A model generated the notes under the pieces. It was given only the letters and a program-made list of their open reading frames with translations. It was not told where the DNA came from and ran no database searches. 64,000 nucleotides of DNA from Dirofilaria immitis (lineage: Eukaryota > Nematoda > Chromadorea > Rhabditida > Onchocercidae): positions 4,092,001-4,156,000 of the forward strand of contig JAKNDB010000110.1 in NCBI GenBank assembly GCA_024305405.1. The letters run 5' to 3'. The translations under genes and the position numbers were made by a program. Shown piece by piece: positions 1-13,500 of the stretch. The first letter of the stretch is position 1; every line of letters begins with the position of its first letter.

Positions 1-234
1 CTTCACAAACGATAATCCAACATTCCAGTATGTGTAACATCCAAAACCCTGAAATAAATCATCATTTTGGCCTTTCGTAAGTTCATTTTCTTTTTTGGAA
101 CTAATAAATTTTAAGGTAGATATAAGAAATTTCGTAGCGATTCCAGAAATCGGAATTAATTTTTGTTGGTTTCTGGAGATGAGATGGCATTTTTTATTAT
201 GTCACTTCTGATAGTTTGTATACTTTTATTTTAG

Positions 235-3200
235 CACAGCGCATCGAAGTTCAAGTCGGAAATCGAAAACTTCAGGTATCTTAATATTGATTCCATTTTA
301 ATTTATTCATTCGATTAGTACACTAAACATCTTTATAATGATACTATTCCAAGTGATGCCAAATAATGTTAATATTTTTTGAAGTTTTGATCTCAGAAAT
401 TACTTTGCAAATTTTCTGGAGAGCTCAGAGTAAAATGTATAGCTATCGGATATAAGTGTATGGAATTTGCACTGATTAACTGATTTTATTCTGTTTGCAG
501 TCTCTCCGACAGCTACATCTGCTTCATATGTCAATGTGCTGCTAACCGATGCCAAATTTCTTCCGTTATGTAAGTGATACATGCAGATGATATTCAGTTA
601 ATAGAAGATGATCATGTTGCATTCCTGTGCTGCATTATGGAAAAATATATCAAGAGAGTATGGTACTTTTAGTGTATTTTCTATCGTTACTTGATTCATT
701 CGTACTGTACATATGCTTCATTAGAAATATCAAAGCGATAGAATAACCGGTTACTATTTGGAACAAGTGATACGGGTGAAATCTGATTAGATTGAATACC
801 TAAGAATAATCAGGAAACGATGAACGACTTAACAAGATTAAAATAAGTAATATATTTTGAAGATGTTCCAGAAATTTGATAAAAGCTAAGAATATTGGCG
901 AAATACAAATAAAATAAGATAAGCTTAATGAGCAATATTGGCGTGTGACATGGCACCGAAACCAAACGATCCTAAAGAGATAGTGATAGTGATGGTTAGG
1001 TGAGAGTTTGAATTTCTCGTACTCGTCGCAATCGACAACGTGTGTGCGTGTGCGTATGCGTGTAGTGTGTTTATGTGTGTGTATGGGTATGCTATTTACA
1101 GCTAATGCTCCATCGATGGCATCGTGCCCTGTGCCGTATGTTAATGATATGGTTGAGGAATGCCTGCATTCGCAGAGTGAGCCTTCTGTATTATCCGTTG
1201 GACACTTGAGTAAATCATCCGATGTCCTGCACAGTTCGTCTACTAGAGATCGCAATATTCCAGTATTGTCGAATGCTGCAACATCAAGTAAATCCTTATC
1301 ACGTGCAGATAGTTGGCCAAAACCATTAACTGATGAAATCATCCGAGCGGTTAGTTATATTGATTCGTTTAAAGTGCAATTAATTTGAAATTTCAAAAAT
1401 TCTCTCAAAAGTTTCACAAAACAGATGAAATCAAGCAGTTAATCGACTAGTGAGACAGAAATAAATGATGACAAAGCTGTCAATGTCATTAACAGTGTTT
1501 TATGACACTAAGCTACTGATATGTGGATGGATCACTTGAGCATTGAAATTATTGGTTGAAAAAGACCAAGTTATTGTGATTATGTGTTTATATATTTCTG
1601 ACATCACTGTAATAATTGTATAAATATGATAAACTCTTCGGATTTCAAATTTCTTTATAAATTTCTTTTTGGTTAGATATTTTTCGGAAACATCCCCAAT
1701 AGTATAGTTGTATCGAGATCTTCAATAAACTAGGCCACATAATAGTTGAAAATGTTTTAGAGAGGAATGTCTGTCTTAGAGAGGAATATCTGTACTCAAG
1801 AATGGTGTGCTATTAATGGTAGAGAAACTAAGGGACGATTTGTGAAGCAAGAAAAGAAAAGTACTATTGGGAGCAAGCATTACGAGTGCGGCAGTTTTCG
1901 GGGACAATCTGGGTTAGTTCTGAATGGTTTTTCTAAAGATAAGCCTTGTTCAACCGTCAACTGGAATTTTGAGCTTCTGGCATTCAGTGCCTTCAGTGCA
2001 TTATATCTTCCGAAAAGTTTGTATTGTGGCCTGCATCCATCATTTATGCGAGTAGCAATTGTTCAGCCATATTTTCAGTCCGGCTATTTTGACACAATTA
2101 TTTGTTCTGTTTGAGAAGCAATCTTGAAATTTTGATGATTTGATGCGTCGTTGCTATTGCTATAAAACACAAAGAAATGCAAAGTTTTAATTATGTACCT
2201 AAAGAGAAAACTATTTGTAATCAATCAAACATTGAATTACTTCATTCAGTTGCATCCAGTACTTTTAATTTTTGTCATAGGCGTCTTCCAAAACGTTCAA
2301 GATCATTGGGAATGGAATCTAGATATTTGAATTCATCACGAGAGAAAAATTGGAACCGTGCGAAACGTATTATCGGTGGTGTGAGAAAATCGATCAATGA
2401 TTTGAATGCATGCAAAGCAAGTACATAATAAAATAGGTGGACTGGCCAGAAGGAGGATTTTGATTGCATTTCAAATCTTTATTCAGTTCATAGAAATTAT
2501 TTTACTCTGCGGTATTGTTAGGTGTTTCTATTTATTTGCACAAAATTCACTTAAAAGATATGTATGTTTATTTTTTATTTATCTGTATAATTTTATTTCA
2601 GTTCTCGGCGTCACTGGATAAATTAGCAATATTGCATCACGAAATAGCGGTTTGTTTTTGCTTTTTTTTATTTTGCAAATTTTTTTCCTCTTTTGAATGA
2701 AAATCAAGCGTTCACTAACTCTGAAGCTTATAGGCAGCGGCATCATCATCTACAAATGATACCAAACAAGTTGAACGAATAATATCTGATGGATTACAGG
2801 AATCAGAATTCACAACCCAAGGTTACAACTTAGTGTTTGCTTTTCGAACTTTGAAAGATTCTGCTCACGAAAAAGAAAAACCCAGAAACACATAAATTGG
2901 GAGTACTTTTGTTAAGATCCTATATTGATGAAGAATTTCTCCTTATTTTATTCTGTTTTTGATGAATTACCCAAAAATATTATGAATTGGTTAACTTACG
3001 ACTTTGATGATAATTGTGACATTCTTCTCATTGCTTTGCAGTTAGAAATAAAATAAATCGAGGGTATGTGTGTAAACATTAAGTATTCTCAACGATAGAC
3101 TTCTACTTGATTTTTGATTTTTTAGGTTTTACCTCATCATTATCTGCACAATCTATGAACAGATTACCTGGCCTAATCAAACTACCACCTAAAAATTTAG

Positions 3201-5348
3201 CCTCATACGTGCTCGCCATATATTCACGAAAAGCCTTCAAAAATCGATTTCAGGTTCTTTTTCGGTATGTGATAATTCTCGCTTTTATCCTGTTTTGGAT
3301 TTAATTCATTTTCTTATTGCAAAGTCAATTTGTATATTTTGAGGGTTTTAAGAACGAATGAATTTTATTGATATTCTCATAAAAACTTGAAAGAAATGAT
3401 AACTGAAAATAATTAAATACAGATAAACCATTTTTTAATGAAAAAAAAACCATTAAAATAGAAAAATGAAATAGTACGGTTCGTTCATACTGTATTGAAC
3501 TGTTTAGAAATATGACGGTGAACGATCCGCGAATCATTTCAATCTGGAGGATGCCAAATGTACAGGATCTGTGATTGACAGTATCGAATCGGCAGTGAAA
3601 AAGAGTCGAGCTCGTTTGCTTGAGGCAGAACGGCGAAATTCAGGACTTACCGAAGGGGCAAGTCCAACGAATCCATCTAGGTCTCGCTGTGATTTTTCAT
3701 TGAATTTTCCATACTGCATCTGTTTGAGGCGTATCACAATTGAAGCATTGCTATGAAATATGCTTATTTTTCATAAATTTGGATCATATTTCATATTCAT
3801 TCCGAATTTCGTTCATGTCGCAGGTATTGACTTTGATTTAATATGAAAATCAAAAAGTTCATTTCAGTTATTCAGTCCGGACAACAGTGCCAGAAAACGT
3901 GGGAATATCATCAACTTGGTCGACTGTTGGTCCCTCGTACGTTACCGACTCTTGTTTATCGAACTGCAGTTTGAAATCATCAGTGAAGAATGCTGTATCA
4001 GCCGTCGATGAATGCTACAATGCTGTGAAGTTAGTATTATCTTCTTTGATTCGTAGTAGCATGTTTAATTTTTTAGGTTTAGAATTCATTTAGTTTTTGA
4101 AATGGATTTCAGCATAATTTATTAGTTCTTATAGTTCCTCTATTTACTCTTTCGAATGTTTACAATAAAAGCAATTAATATTTCAGCTCGTTTCCAATGA
4201 TACCTGATCGACATCCCATCAAAAAAGTGAAAGCTTTTCTCCAACATCAATGAGAACGGATTTGCTGCCACTAGTGAAGGGGCCATCTACGGTTGGAAGC
4301 ATAAGGGTAAGGTTTCAAGAGTATCATAAAAATATACGGTTTCTTCCTTTGGTTGTCGCTGTAATTATCAGTAATTTGGTTGTCACTGTAATTATCAGTA
4401 ATTTGGTTGTCACTGTAATTGTATGCCCCATGTGAACAATATTGTATTTTGAGGTGTAAGCTGCAATAAACAACTTTTTGTAGTTCTGAATATCTTCTTT
4501 CAAAAATTTATATTTGATCAGCGAAGGTTTTTGGATTTATGAGGACTGAAAGTGTATATTCCTATAAATGGAATATTTCCTGATTTAACCTCTCTCCAAG
4601 TTTCTTCGGAATCCGATGTTTTCAGAATTCTTTAACTACAGCGAAAGAAGCGAATTCAGAAAAGCCTCAACCGACATCATTGTGCACAAGAATGACCTCG
4701 CTTTCAGGAAGTTACTGTAATTTGGAAACCAAAAGTTGCAGAAATTTATTTCAAAAATCAGCCGAAGTTTCCCGTACCGTTTATGTACAAATCGATCCTG
4801 TGGCAACACTTGGCGCAACACAGGTAGCAGTTTTATAACCAATCAATTTTTGCGTTAAATTTTTATGATTCAGGTTCTGTTTATTTTAATCATTGATAAT
4901 TAGCACGAATATTTCCTGTATCTATTTATATGTTAAAGTGGTTATCAAAAATTGTTTCTCCCAAAAATATTAACATTTCCATCTCATTTCAAGACTCAAC
5001 AAACAATGATGAGGGATCGTGCACGTGTTGGCAGCCTAATTAAAAATAAACGTTTTTCGAGTCAAAATAATGTGGAAAGCAAAGATCGAAGTGGTTAGTT
5101 CCAAGCAAAAACATTAAATTTATCTAAATTAGCCTAGAGTAATTTATTGTCTAACTCGCTTAAATTTGCAGCGGAGTTGTTTATAACTAATTGAAACTTC
5201 GTTTGGCAAACTTTTTTCTGCAGATGAAGGATGGAATAAAAGTGGTTTTTTACCCGTCGATTGTGGCGGAAATTGCCAGCGTCAAAGTCATATTCTGATC
5301 TCCGCTTCTGATGATTTCATAAATTTGTGCATACTATTAGAGTTATAG
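235..5348 (+). CDS. Unrecognised Ser-rich protein, 3' part (12 exons)
   Basis: Twelve exons: 235-275, 501-569, 1102-1349, 2602-2649, 2734-2821, 3126-3253, 3508-3680, 3868-4029, 4187-4306, 4626-4823, 4994-5093 and 5224-5348 (stop TAG). All junctions are GT-AG and phases match throughout, giving about 499 codons. There is no in-frame ATG in the first two exons, so the 5' end probably lies outside the window; the first in-frame ATG is in exon 3, near 1117. One frame break sits in the A6 run 4221-4226: the frame before it and the one after it (beginning SESFSPTSMR) join if the run is A7. The protein is hydrophilic and rich in Ser, Thr, Asn and Lys, with a basic-helical stretch (SIESAVKKSRARLLEAERR) about mid-way and no signal peptide, membrane span or domain that I recognise. 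It looks largely disordered, perhaps a scaffold or cytoskeletal protein, but no function can be assigned. Confidence 0.7.
4351..4420. repeat. 27-bp tandem repeat, 2.6 copies
   Basis: Copies start at 4351, 4378 and 4405 (unit begins GGTTGTCACTGTAATTATC; the first copy differs by one base). The repeat lies inside the 4307-4625 intron of the Ser-rich gene. Confidence 0.85.
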
Positions 5349-5389
5349 CTAATAATCAGGTTTCTTTTACTTAATAATTATTTCTTTAG

Positions 5390-5442
5390 TTTCGGATGAA
5401 CTTAAATGCTTTGTTATGCGGCGTGGAGAAAATTCTTTCTAA
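5390..5442 (+). other. Possible alternative 3' exon of the Ser-rich gene
   Basis: A good acceptor (TTTCTTTAG at 5381-5389) is followed by 17 open codons ending in TAA, with a Cys/Arg-containing tail (KCFVMRRGENSF). It could be joined from weak GT donors within the last exon at 5224-5348, bypassing the TAG at 5346. No cDNA is available, so this could equally be chance. Confidence 0.2.
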
Positions 5443-6381
5443 GTTTTGAGATTATTAACTCGAATATTGGAATTTTTTATTCTGCTAATAACTAACTTTC
5501 AGTGTCACCATGAAATTGCTGATTTCTCTAGCATAAATTCCAGCCTAGTCTACGTTATTTTCTGATTTCTATCTAATGCTTACTGATTTTGTTCCCTGAA
5601 TTACAATCTTAATATTCTGAACACACCGTAGCAAAACGATATTTTTCAGTGTCTTTTTATGTGATCTTCTTCTTACGCAACTGCTAATTTCTATATCTAC
5701 TTTTGTTGTTTATTTCTGAATAAATAAAAATGATCTACTGATCTTGACGCTTGAAAAAGTAGCCGTTCAATTCATTCCAAATTGAGTTTCCATAAAATTA
5801 ATATGTTGCTTTTTGTTGGATTGGCTTAGTGAGAGACCTTCCGAACTATTTTGCAGTTGTCCCAATTATGTCGAAAAAGTGACTACTTTAGGTAATTTAA
5901 GGAGTTTCTTAGAATAAGCTCCTAAATGCTTAAAAGATTTTGTTATTTCCAATTTTATTATTGCAATTAATTCATTAGCCTATTATAGCTATTATTCTTT
6001 CCAATTTTATTGTCGTTATCATCGTGAATACATTTTATTGTCATTATCATCGTGAATACCTTTGATCATTATGATATTTAAGTATTACAAAACTATCATA
6101 ATGACCATTTACCGCATTAACAAACATATATAATAGAGTATGCTCAAAATGAGATTCTGATAATTTACCATATACATTATGAACGGAAGTCTGATTTCGA
6201 GCTTTTACGACGTTAGCTTAGGGAAACTTAGCGAATGTCAACGATGAAGAATTAATTGAATTCAATTTGTAAACCGATTTTTGGATATGTCATTTTTTTT
6301 TTTTGAATTTGAACAAGATTAAATGAAAACGATAGAAAGCAGCTGAAAAGGTAGAAAAGGTGTAAAATAATGGATCCTGTC
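5443..6381. other. Intergenic, convergent gene tails
   Basis: About 0.9 kb between the end of the plus-strand gene and the tentative minus-strand gene. AT-rich and T-rich, with an AATAAATAAA-like polyadenylation motif near 5718. It holds a 28-bp tandem duplication at 6004-6059 and no coding exon that I can support. Confidence 0.6.
6004..6059. repeat. 28-bp tandem duplication
   Basis: Two adjacent copies, 6004-6031 and 6032-6059, beginning ATTTTATTGTCGTTATCATC and differing by one base. Confidence 0.9.
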
Positions 6382-8243
6382 TCAGTTGTTGTCATTTTTT
6401 CCAGCTACGAATATCACACTGCTCGTGAATCCAGTCCCTTCTCTATCAAATTTTGCATAAATAAAATATTCAAGTATTATTAAAAACTGCAGTAGGTATT
6501 CGTTTTTCACAATTTTTAATACTGTCCTGTTTTTCAATTCCCTCTACAGGTTTCCTGTTTATTACCCTTTTTAAAAGGAAATTAAGCTTTCAAACATGTC
6601 TGTGTATGATTAATTATCAAAAGTTTCGAATATTCACAAATTTCAATTTCTAAAATAAAGCTTCTTTTACCAATTTCATTAAAGACAACTTCCAATTGGA
6701 TGCTTGAACGAAAGAAGATTGGTCTTCTGGTGATTTCAGGCCCATCTGATGATAAAGACATCGATGAAACATCATCGTCTTGATGTGCATGTACATTCCC
6801 AAGTTGATCTTTTTTTGCATCAAAGCTTGTTGCATAGCACTGTTAGTGAAAATGATAATAGAAACGAGTGAAAAATGAAATGAAATTGAATAACTGGCTA
6901 TACTAAAGTAATATTCGCAATTATTCCATCATTTATTTTTTATTTTCGGAGAAAATTTTGAAACCAGTATTATTTTTCAGCTTATTTTTTAATTTGAATC
7001 TTAACTCTTTTCAAATATCTTTTTTCAGATTTGCAAAATTCCCGTGAATTTTCAATTTATGAAAATTTAGGAATGATTCATAAAGAACTTTAAAATTTAT
7101 GCCTCCTAAGCAGCAATATATTTCTTTGGATCACCAAATTCTTCCTAATTATATGAACCAAAAATAGTTGTAAAGTCATATATAGATGGTGAAATCTGTA
7201 AATTTAATGAAAGAAAAATATCCCATTTTCGTTAATTTTTTAAGACTTTTTCTCATATTAAGTTGTTACAACAAATTCTTTATTTTAAAGACTTCATCTT
7301 ATTGTAACAAATCCTTACGTCATATTTATCCATCTTTATTTCTCACAAAACCCATCAGAAGGCAGACGTGTGTTTAAGGTTTTAAAAGTACAGATGCTTC
7401 TAAAAAAGATGCATCCTTACTCCAAAAAATATAATGCATTTGTGTCATTTCATTTTGCAATTTATCTAAATGGCATGAAATGCTTAATGAAAATTGTTCC
7501 AAACACTGATGGCAATTTTGACTTTAATCTAGTTTCCCATGCTGATTTTGCGTAACTCTAAGCAGATTAGTAAGTAAACTTATTTACATGTAAGATTATA
7601 TTTAATATACTAGAACTGAGCAAATCTCTTGCTATCTTTTGAAGCTGGCATCCATCTTAAAAAGAAAAAAGTTAAATCGATCGCTTATATAACAGTCCTA
7701 CAAAAGGAATTAGAATTTGCATCCGGATGTAGGCACATTCATTCTCGAGCAATCGTTTAATGAAATGGACGTAATGGTAAGTAGTTGAATTTTGGGAAAT
7801 AATTTGAAAGAAAATAAATTCTTTCCAGTTTCAGTTTAGGGAATCATTCATCGATAATCATTCAGTATTGATGTGGTTTGAATAAGTTGATGTTTCAATT
7901 AAGCAAATATAAAAACAAAATTTCTGAACTTTCTCATTCATCGGATTTGTTCAGCTGCAGAAAGAGACAGGTGAAACAGGGAAATACGAAATTTTAGTAA
8001 GAAGAGGCAATGTGGAGAAGGATGAAAGGATGCAGAGGAGGGAGGAAACAAGTTTCACTACAAGTGAGCAGTAAAAAAAACTGAAAGTAGCTGAGAGCGA
8101 AATTAGAACGATACTTTGAAATGAATGAATGGTTTAGAAGGAATGTACTTACTTGCCTTGCTGCTCAGCACCGCGATCGCGATAGAAAGAGTATATCGCG
8201 GTGTAGGAGAGCAGAGGAGCGGGATGTTGGGGACAATATCTAT
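6382..8243 (-). CDS. Tentative minus-strand gene fragment, 3 exons, unrecognised
   Basis: Three candidate exons, in order of transcription. 8243-8153: acceptor ...ATACAG, perfect GTAAGT donor; open in the frame ending YRDRGAEQQG. 6839-6638: acceptor CACTAACAG, donor GTGAAT. 6486-6382: acceptor CTACTGCAG, stop TGA at 6384-6382. The first two join in phase. In the second, the reading frame switches at an A7 run (T7 on the plus strand, 6811-6817). If that run were A8, the reading continues as a Ser/Asp/His-rich stretch and then RRPIFFRSSIQLEVVFNEIG, which looks like real protein. The phase into the last exon is off by one, so a second run-length change would be needed. No family recognised. The gene would converge on the Ser-rich gene at 5348. 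The evidence is splice signals, codon composition and the same error pattern seen in the certain genes. Confidence 0.35.
8169..8203. repeat. GC-rich inverted repeat
   Basis: CACCGCGAT at 8169-8177 pairs exactly with ATCGCGGTG at 8195-8203 across a 17-base loop. It is unusually GC-rich for this window and lies within the tentative minus-strand exon 8153-8243. Confidence 0.7.
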
Positions 8244-10486
8244 CTGTATTCCTTTTTTGTAACATATGTTTGGGATTGGATTATCAGAGTGATGTATCTA
8301 TCCGGTTGTTCCAAACATTAACTACGTTGCCATTTTGCTTCTTGAAGGAAAATTAATCGATACGACTATTTTCAAGCATCGTACATTTCTGAGAAGTTTC
8401 TATTAATCATCGACTGCATCAACTTACTCAGCCATTCTTTTCGTAAACCCAAAATGTTTCATTTCCTTGTACAGTTGATAAATGATAAGTGATGGATTAT
8501 TTTAAAATGTTGAAAGATGTATTCTAATTATTTAATTTCTTTTTTTACATAGTGTTGACAAGTCGAAACAAATCTGCGCCGCTGCATCAACGGAGACAGA
8601 AAGAGTAAAGTGAAACTTAAATAAGAATAGCTTGTTACAACTATTCACGCAATTTTTGTTATCCCAATATGCTTCTAAGACGTGCTGATCACATATTTAA
8701 TCATAATTTCCCTCTCAATCATCTTCTGATTCCTCCAATCGAATGGAGGGAGAAGCGGAACAGATTGTGCATATGTGTTCTTTCTTCTCATCCAGTTTCT
8801 GTACCAGATGAACAGGGAACTTTCTGAAAGTGATTACTGATTGCTTAGCTGTTCCTGCTTTCCTTACATACAAATCTAGTAATTTGAAATTTTTTAAATT
8901 CTAGTCATTAATTCGTAGAATTCAAGGAGTCTAGTCATATCCAATTTACGGTTGATTAATTATGTTTAATCATTCATCTAATCTACAATTGATTAAATGT
9001 TGAATGAAATTTAAAAGCTTTTCAAAATCCACAAACGTCACAAAAAGAAAAAAAATGAAACGAGCGATTGCTACCAGTCTTCGCGTTATTGTAGAATTGT
9101 CTGAAATATGATTGAAGATTCTATTATAGAGATAATAAATTCATTTTGTTTTTAAAATATAATCTATGAGCTTAAAGATTCAACAAAAAGCCTCCAAAGC
9201 TTTCTGTTTCCAACTTCCAACAACATAGAAACATCGAATCGAAAATTACTATTGCTTCCAGCAAAGGTTCAATATAGCATTTTTCAATAATAACTTTTCA
9301 GTCGTATGTGTAATTTACTGATTCTATTATGCATTACTATTTGATTTTGTTTTCCTATGAACGAATTGATAAGTTCTAGTGATTTAAAAAAAAATGAGAC
9401 AATCACAAATTGTTAGTTTGAAGATATTATTTCTTGAAACTAATACATTTTGATTGCACATTAAAATTTTGAAGTTTCATACAGTATACCCTTTCTTTCT
9501 GGAAAAAAGAAATCTAAACATATTTAACATTATATTCGAGTTTCGTAAGGAAACTGGCCTCGTTTATGTTATCAGGATAAAAGCAAATTTCGTCCAAGAA
9601 TAATTCATTATTGAAAGAACTAATATTTATTTATATTTTATTTCTTTCTTTTGTAATTGTAATTATAGAAAGTTCCTGAATATCAGTGATGAAGATCGAA
9701 TCTGATACATTTATGATTACACTAAACTTAAGCAGTAATACCATGATGACGAACTCACCTCATCCTATCATGTTTTTTTTTTTTTCTTTGTTAACTACTA
9801 ACCTTACTAAACTTTTTTTTTTACCATACAAGTATGCAGTGTTTTGTCTTCTGAGTCATCTTTTTCAATCTTTAAAATGTCAGTTTTTTGCTTGATAGTG
9901 CTTGCACGAATTCCCATTACAGTGTGACGAACATCTTTCGATCATGCTAGTGACATGTGATAGCTGCAGGTGATAAGAATGCAAGGTATCAGACCAACTC
10001 AATAGACTTCAAATGAACCAGCTGATATTAACAACTAATATTACTTCCTCGGAAACAGCAAAAGGAGATGTTGTAAGAGTAGAAAGGATGTTAGAGAGAG
10101 AGAGAGAGGAAGAGCATAGTTATCGGATAATTAAACGAAATGTGAAATTGAAAGTGGGAGAAAAGGTCAAGAAGGCTTGAAGTGGAACAGAATAAATAGT
10201 CAAAAATGGAAAAAGACAAGGAATGTAGAGAATGTAAGAGTAAGTATAGAAGTGGTGGAGTAGTTAGTTGCATCTAAAATGATAGAAAAGAGAAGTTGAA
10301 AAAGTAAAGGAATCATTGAAGGTGTAAGCATAATGGATGGGATGAGTGAGAGGCCATTCGTTGTTGTACTTCGGGAATGCCGCTGATTGCTATTTGTCCG
10401 TTGTTATGTGAAATATTTGAAGCGAAGAAGAAAGAAACATGAAGTAACCATATCTGAATACTTTCGAGCCTCGTACTTTTCGGATT

Positions 10487-10526
10487 CATCCATCCATCCA
10501 TCCACCCATCCATCCATCCATCCATC
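10487..10526. repeat. (TCCA)n microsatellite
   Basis: About ten TCCA units with one variant unit (CCCA), followed by CTATCTCTC. Confidence 0.9.
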
Positions 10527-13500
10527 TATCTCTCTATTGAAATCTTTTGCATCTTCTTCCTCACTTTCTTTTATTCTGGTTTTGGCATCTTTTCAGGTCT
10601 ACGCAGTAATCAGGAACTTTTTAATTAGAATAATTCTATCCCTGAACAGTTCCATTGGACTATAGCGATGTCTGCCACCAAATCAGCAGCATATCATTTC
10701 ATTGATATGCACTTTTTGTTATTGACTAAGGTGTCACTGTGGCAATCGTTACACAATCGGTTTTTCCTTCTTTTTTCCTCTCCTCTTCTCTCTCTCCCTC
10801 CCTCTCTGTCTCTCTTACCCTCCTTCTTTTTCTTTTTCGAAGTGAAAGAAGGCCTTTTCAGTTTTGGTATTTTTTTCAGCTGATTGATATGTGTGTATAC
10901 TAAGCTATGATATACCTCTATTTTACTGTTTTATTATCACCATTGGTTTAATCCTGATATGATTTTATTTATCAAACTGTATCATTATTATTTTGATGCA
11001 TATACCATTATCATCATCATTATTATCAGGGATAAGCATTATCGAATCAGTGGAACTATTATCACCACGTTCATTAGTAAAACTTTCACTCATATCATTG
11101 TCAATCTATTTATGCTTTAGTTACTATTATTTCCTTCATTTATCATGGTCACTTATCAGTATTTGCCTTATCAGCGGTGCTGTCACTGTTACAAAATTTT
11201 CCATCTCAGTATTTCTCACTATTATTGTTATTATTATGATCGGTATATTATTGTTAGTTTTTGCTCATGCGATCAGATCATTTGATAATTGCAGTTTCCG
11301 AAGAATATCCTTAAACAGAGGAATGAATAGAATCATTTTGTTTAATTTCCTTTAAGGCTATGTAAATGCACAATATTCAAATCTAACATCTCCTTGATAC
11401 TCTTCTCAGGTCACAGCGTTGAATTTTCGTTTTCTTCTTTATATCTTCTCCCAAGTATTCTCAAGGCGTATTTTAGACTGCCGTTTCCGTTCTAACAACG
11501 AATTACTGCATCCTCTAGAATCCGCGACAAACAGAATCGTATACAAATTCGAAAAACACTGAATTGAGAAATCATTTATGCATAAGCTGGTAGCTTGTTC
11601 ATCGACGCTGTCCTGAAATTCTGAGCATTATATTTTGATTCAGGTATATATTTTGTTTTGCTTGAGAAGCAGTTAAGAAAAGCAGCGGAACGCTTGAACG
11701 ACCAATGATACAGTAATAAAATAATGGAAAGAGATAATGAATGATAATAGAAGGATGATTTAGTATTTATTACTATAGAACATCATTATTGTCTTAGCGA
11801 TCGTATAGGTGGATTCAAATAATAGTGGCACAAGTGATGGAAGTAATTACTATAAATAAAAAGCCTGAGCATTGACAAAATTCTGTGAATTTTTTGTAGA
11901 GGGCGATGGAAAGAATCCTCTATCAACTTCCAGATATAATGGACGGATTGATAATATCTACATTAACAGCGAATGGTGATAATGAGAATGCTGCAAGTAG
12001 AAATTAACTGCTGGAAAATTAGCGGAGTAACTTATCAATAGCAATGCTTTTATTTCCATAATGTTTGAAGCATAAGTTGGTGAGCCTCAAATAAATTGAT
12101 TTAATGCATCGACTTCGTGTAAAACGTTCTTAATAATGTTGTTAAAGAGACGAAAGCGCCTTGAATGTCAACAGAGCATGGATGAAATAGAAAAATAAGC
12201 CTGGCTTGGCTGTGCACGCATGTTTATGCATGTTCATAAATTGCTGCTATTATCCCTGTGCTTTTCGGCCATATGTTATTACCGTAAAGTCAATTTTCTT
12301 CATATCCTAATATTCTGATTCAAGTTTTGTCACTCAAATTCATTTCCGGATAAATCTTTGAATTACTTGTTTTGTTTCATATCATCATTTCCGTAATTAG
12401 CGGATCCACTCTATATTTCTTCATCAGTTGTGTCCATGATTGCTTGATCGTAATTGAATTTATTTGGGTGAGTTGCTTTATTTTACGAACTATTCCGTAA
12501 TAGTTGGAAAGTTTTTTTACATATCATAGTAATTAGTAAGAATGCTGAATGAATTAGCTATATTGAAGTATTATAGACTTCACTGAAAATTATAAATTTT
12601 AATAATTCGTCTGGTAATAATTGAAAAAATTGACCTTTTTTACGCTTCACCTCATAAATTACCTTTCACCTGGAATGATGTCAACTAACCACTGGCATTT
12701 TTTTATGCAACTTTCCTACAAGTTTCCAAGTGTAATTGGCTTGTAATGTAAGTTATATTGCTGCACTGAACTATATAACATTATCGATCGGTTGTTTGAA
12801 GCAAAGTAAATGATATTTTATTTTATCAAATGAGAATATCTAAATGTTTGAAATTTTGTGACATGACGATCTGGAAAAAAAACACCTGAGCTTCATGCAG
12901 CAAAGCATATAGTATAGCATTAATCAAATTGTGTCTTAAATGATATCATTACACCATAAATAATATCATCACATAAATAATAACATCACTGTACTAGAAT
13001 GCATTCCTAAAAATCTTGTTTCAGAGCTTCTCTTCATGTATTTACGTATTTTGATAGCATAAAATGATGCTTCCTCTAAATTATTTGATTCTAAGCAACG
13101 AATCTCGACCATGTAACTCCAGAATAGGTTAGATTTTCAACTTCAGAAAATGACGATAGAATCAAAGCACATTAATTAAATGCTTAGAATGTCCCAGATC
13201 TGTTCCAGAATTTCTTTTCCATTTCAATCAATCACCGCACTAATTTTCACTTAAAAAAAAACCTTTTGTTAATGATTTTGGCTTTATAAGTTAATAACTT
13301 TGACTTAATATAAATATAAGTACGGCGTATTTTAATAAGTTGTGCGGATACATTTTAATTACATAGCATATATCATAATATCCCAATTTATATTATTACT
13401 GTTAGTTTTAGCTTAACGACTAATTTCTTACCTTCTAACGCATCGCTAATTCCAGAATTCAGAATATCCTTAAGAAGCATTTTTCGAACTGCTTCATCTC

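Noticed and set aside
1767..2114. 115-codon plus-strand ORF within the Ser-rich gene
   Set aside because: It lies in the 1350-2601 intron, whose flanking exons join perfectly in phase without it; no acceptor fits its start.
6518..6545. TAATACTGTCCTG resembles the mir-236/mir-200 seed
   Set aside because: Only the first nine or so bases match, and no flanking hairpin was seen.
8121..8321. Plus-strand ORF starting at 8121
   Set aside because: The opposite strand has a perfect GTAAGT donor and an acceptor bounding the same stretch, so the minus-strand reading is preferred.
10993..11355. 120-codon plus-strand ORF
   Set aside because: It runs through degenerate ATT/ATC triplets, giving an Ile/Ser/Leu-rich product with no splice or domain support.
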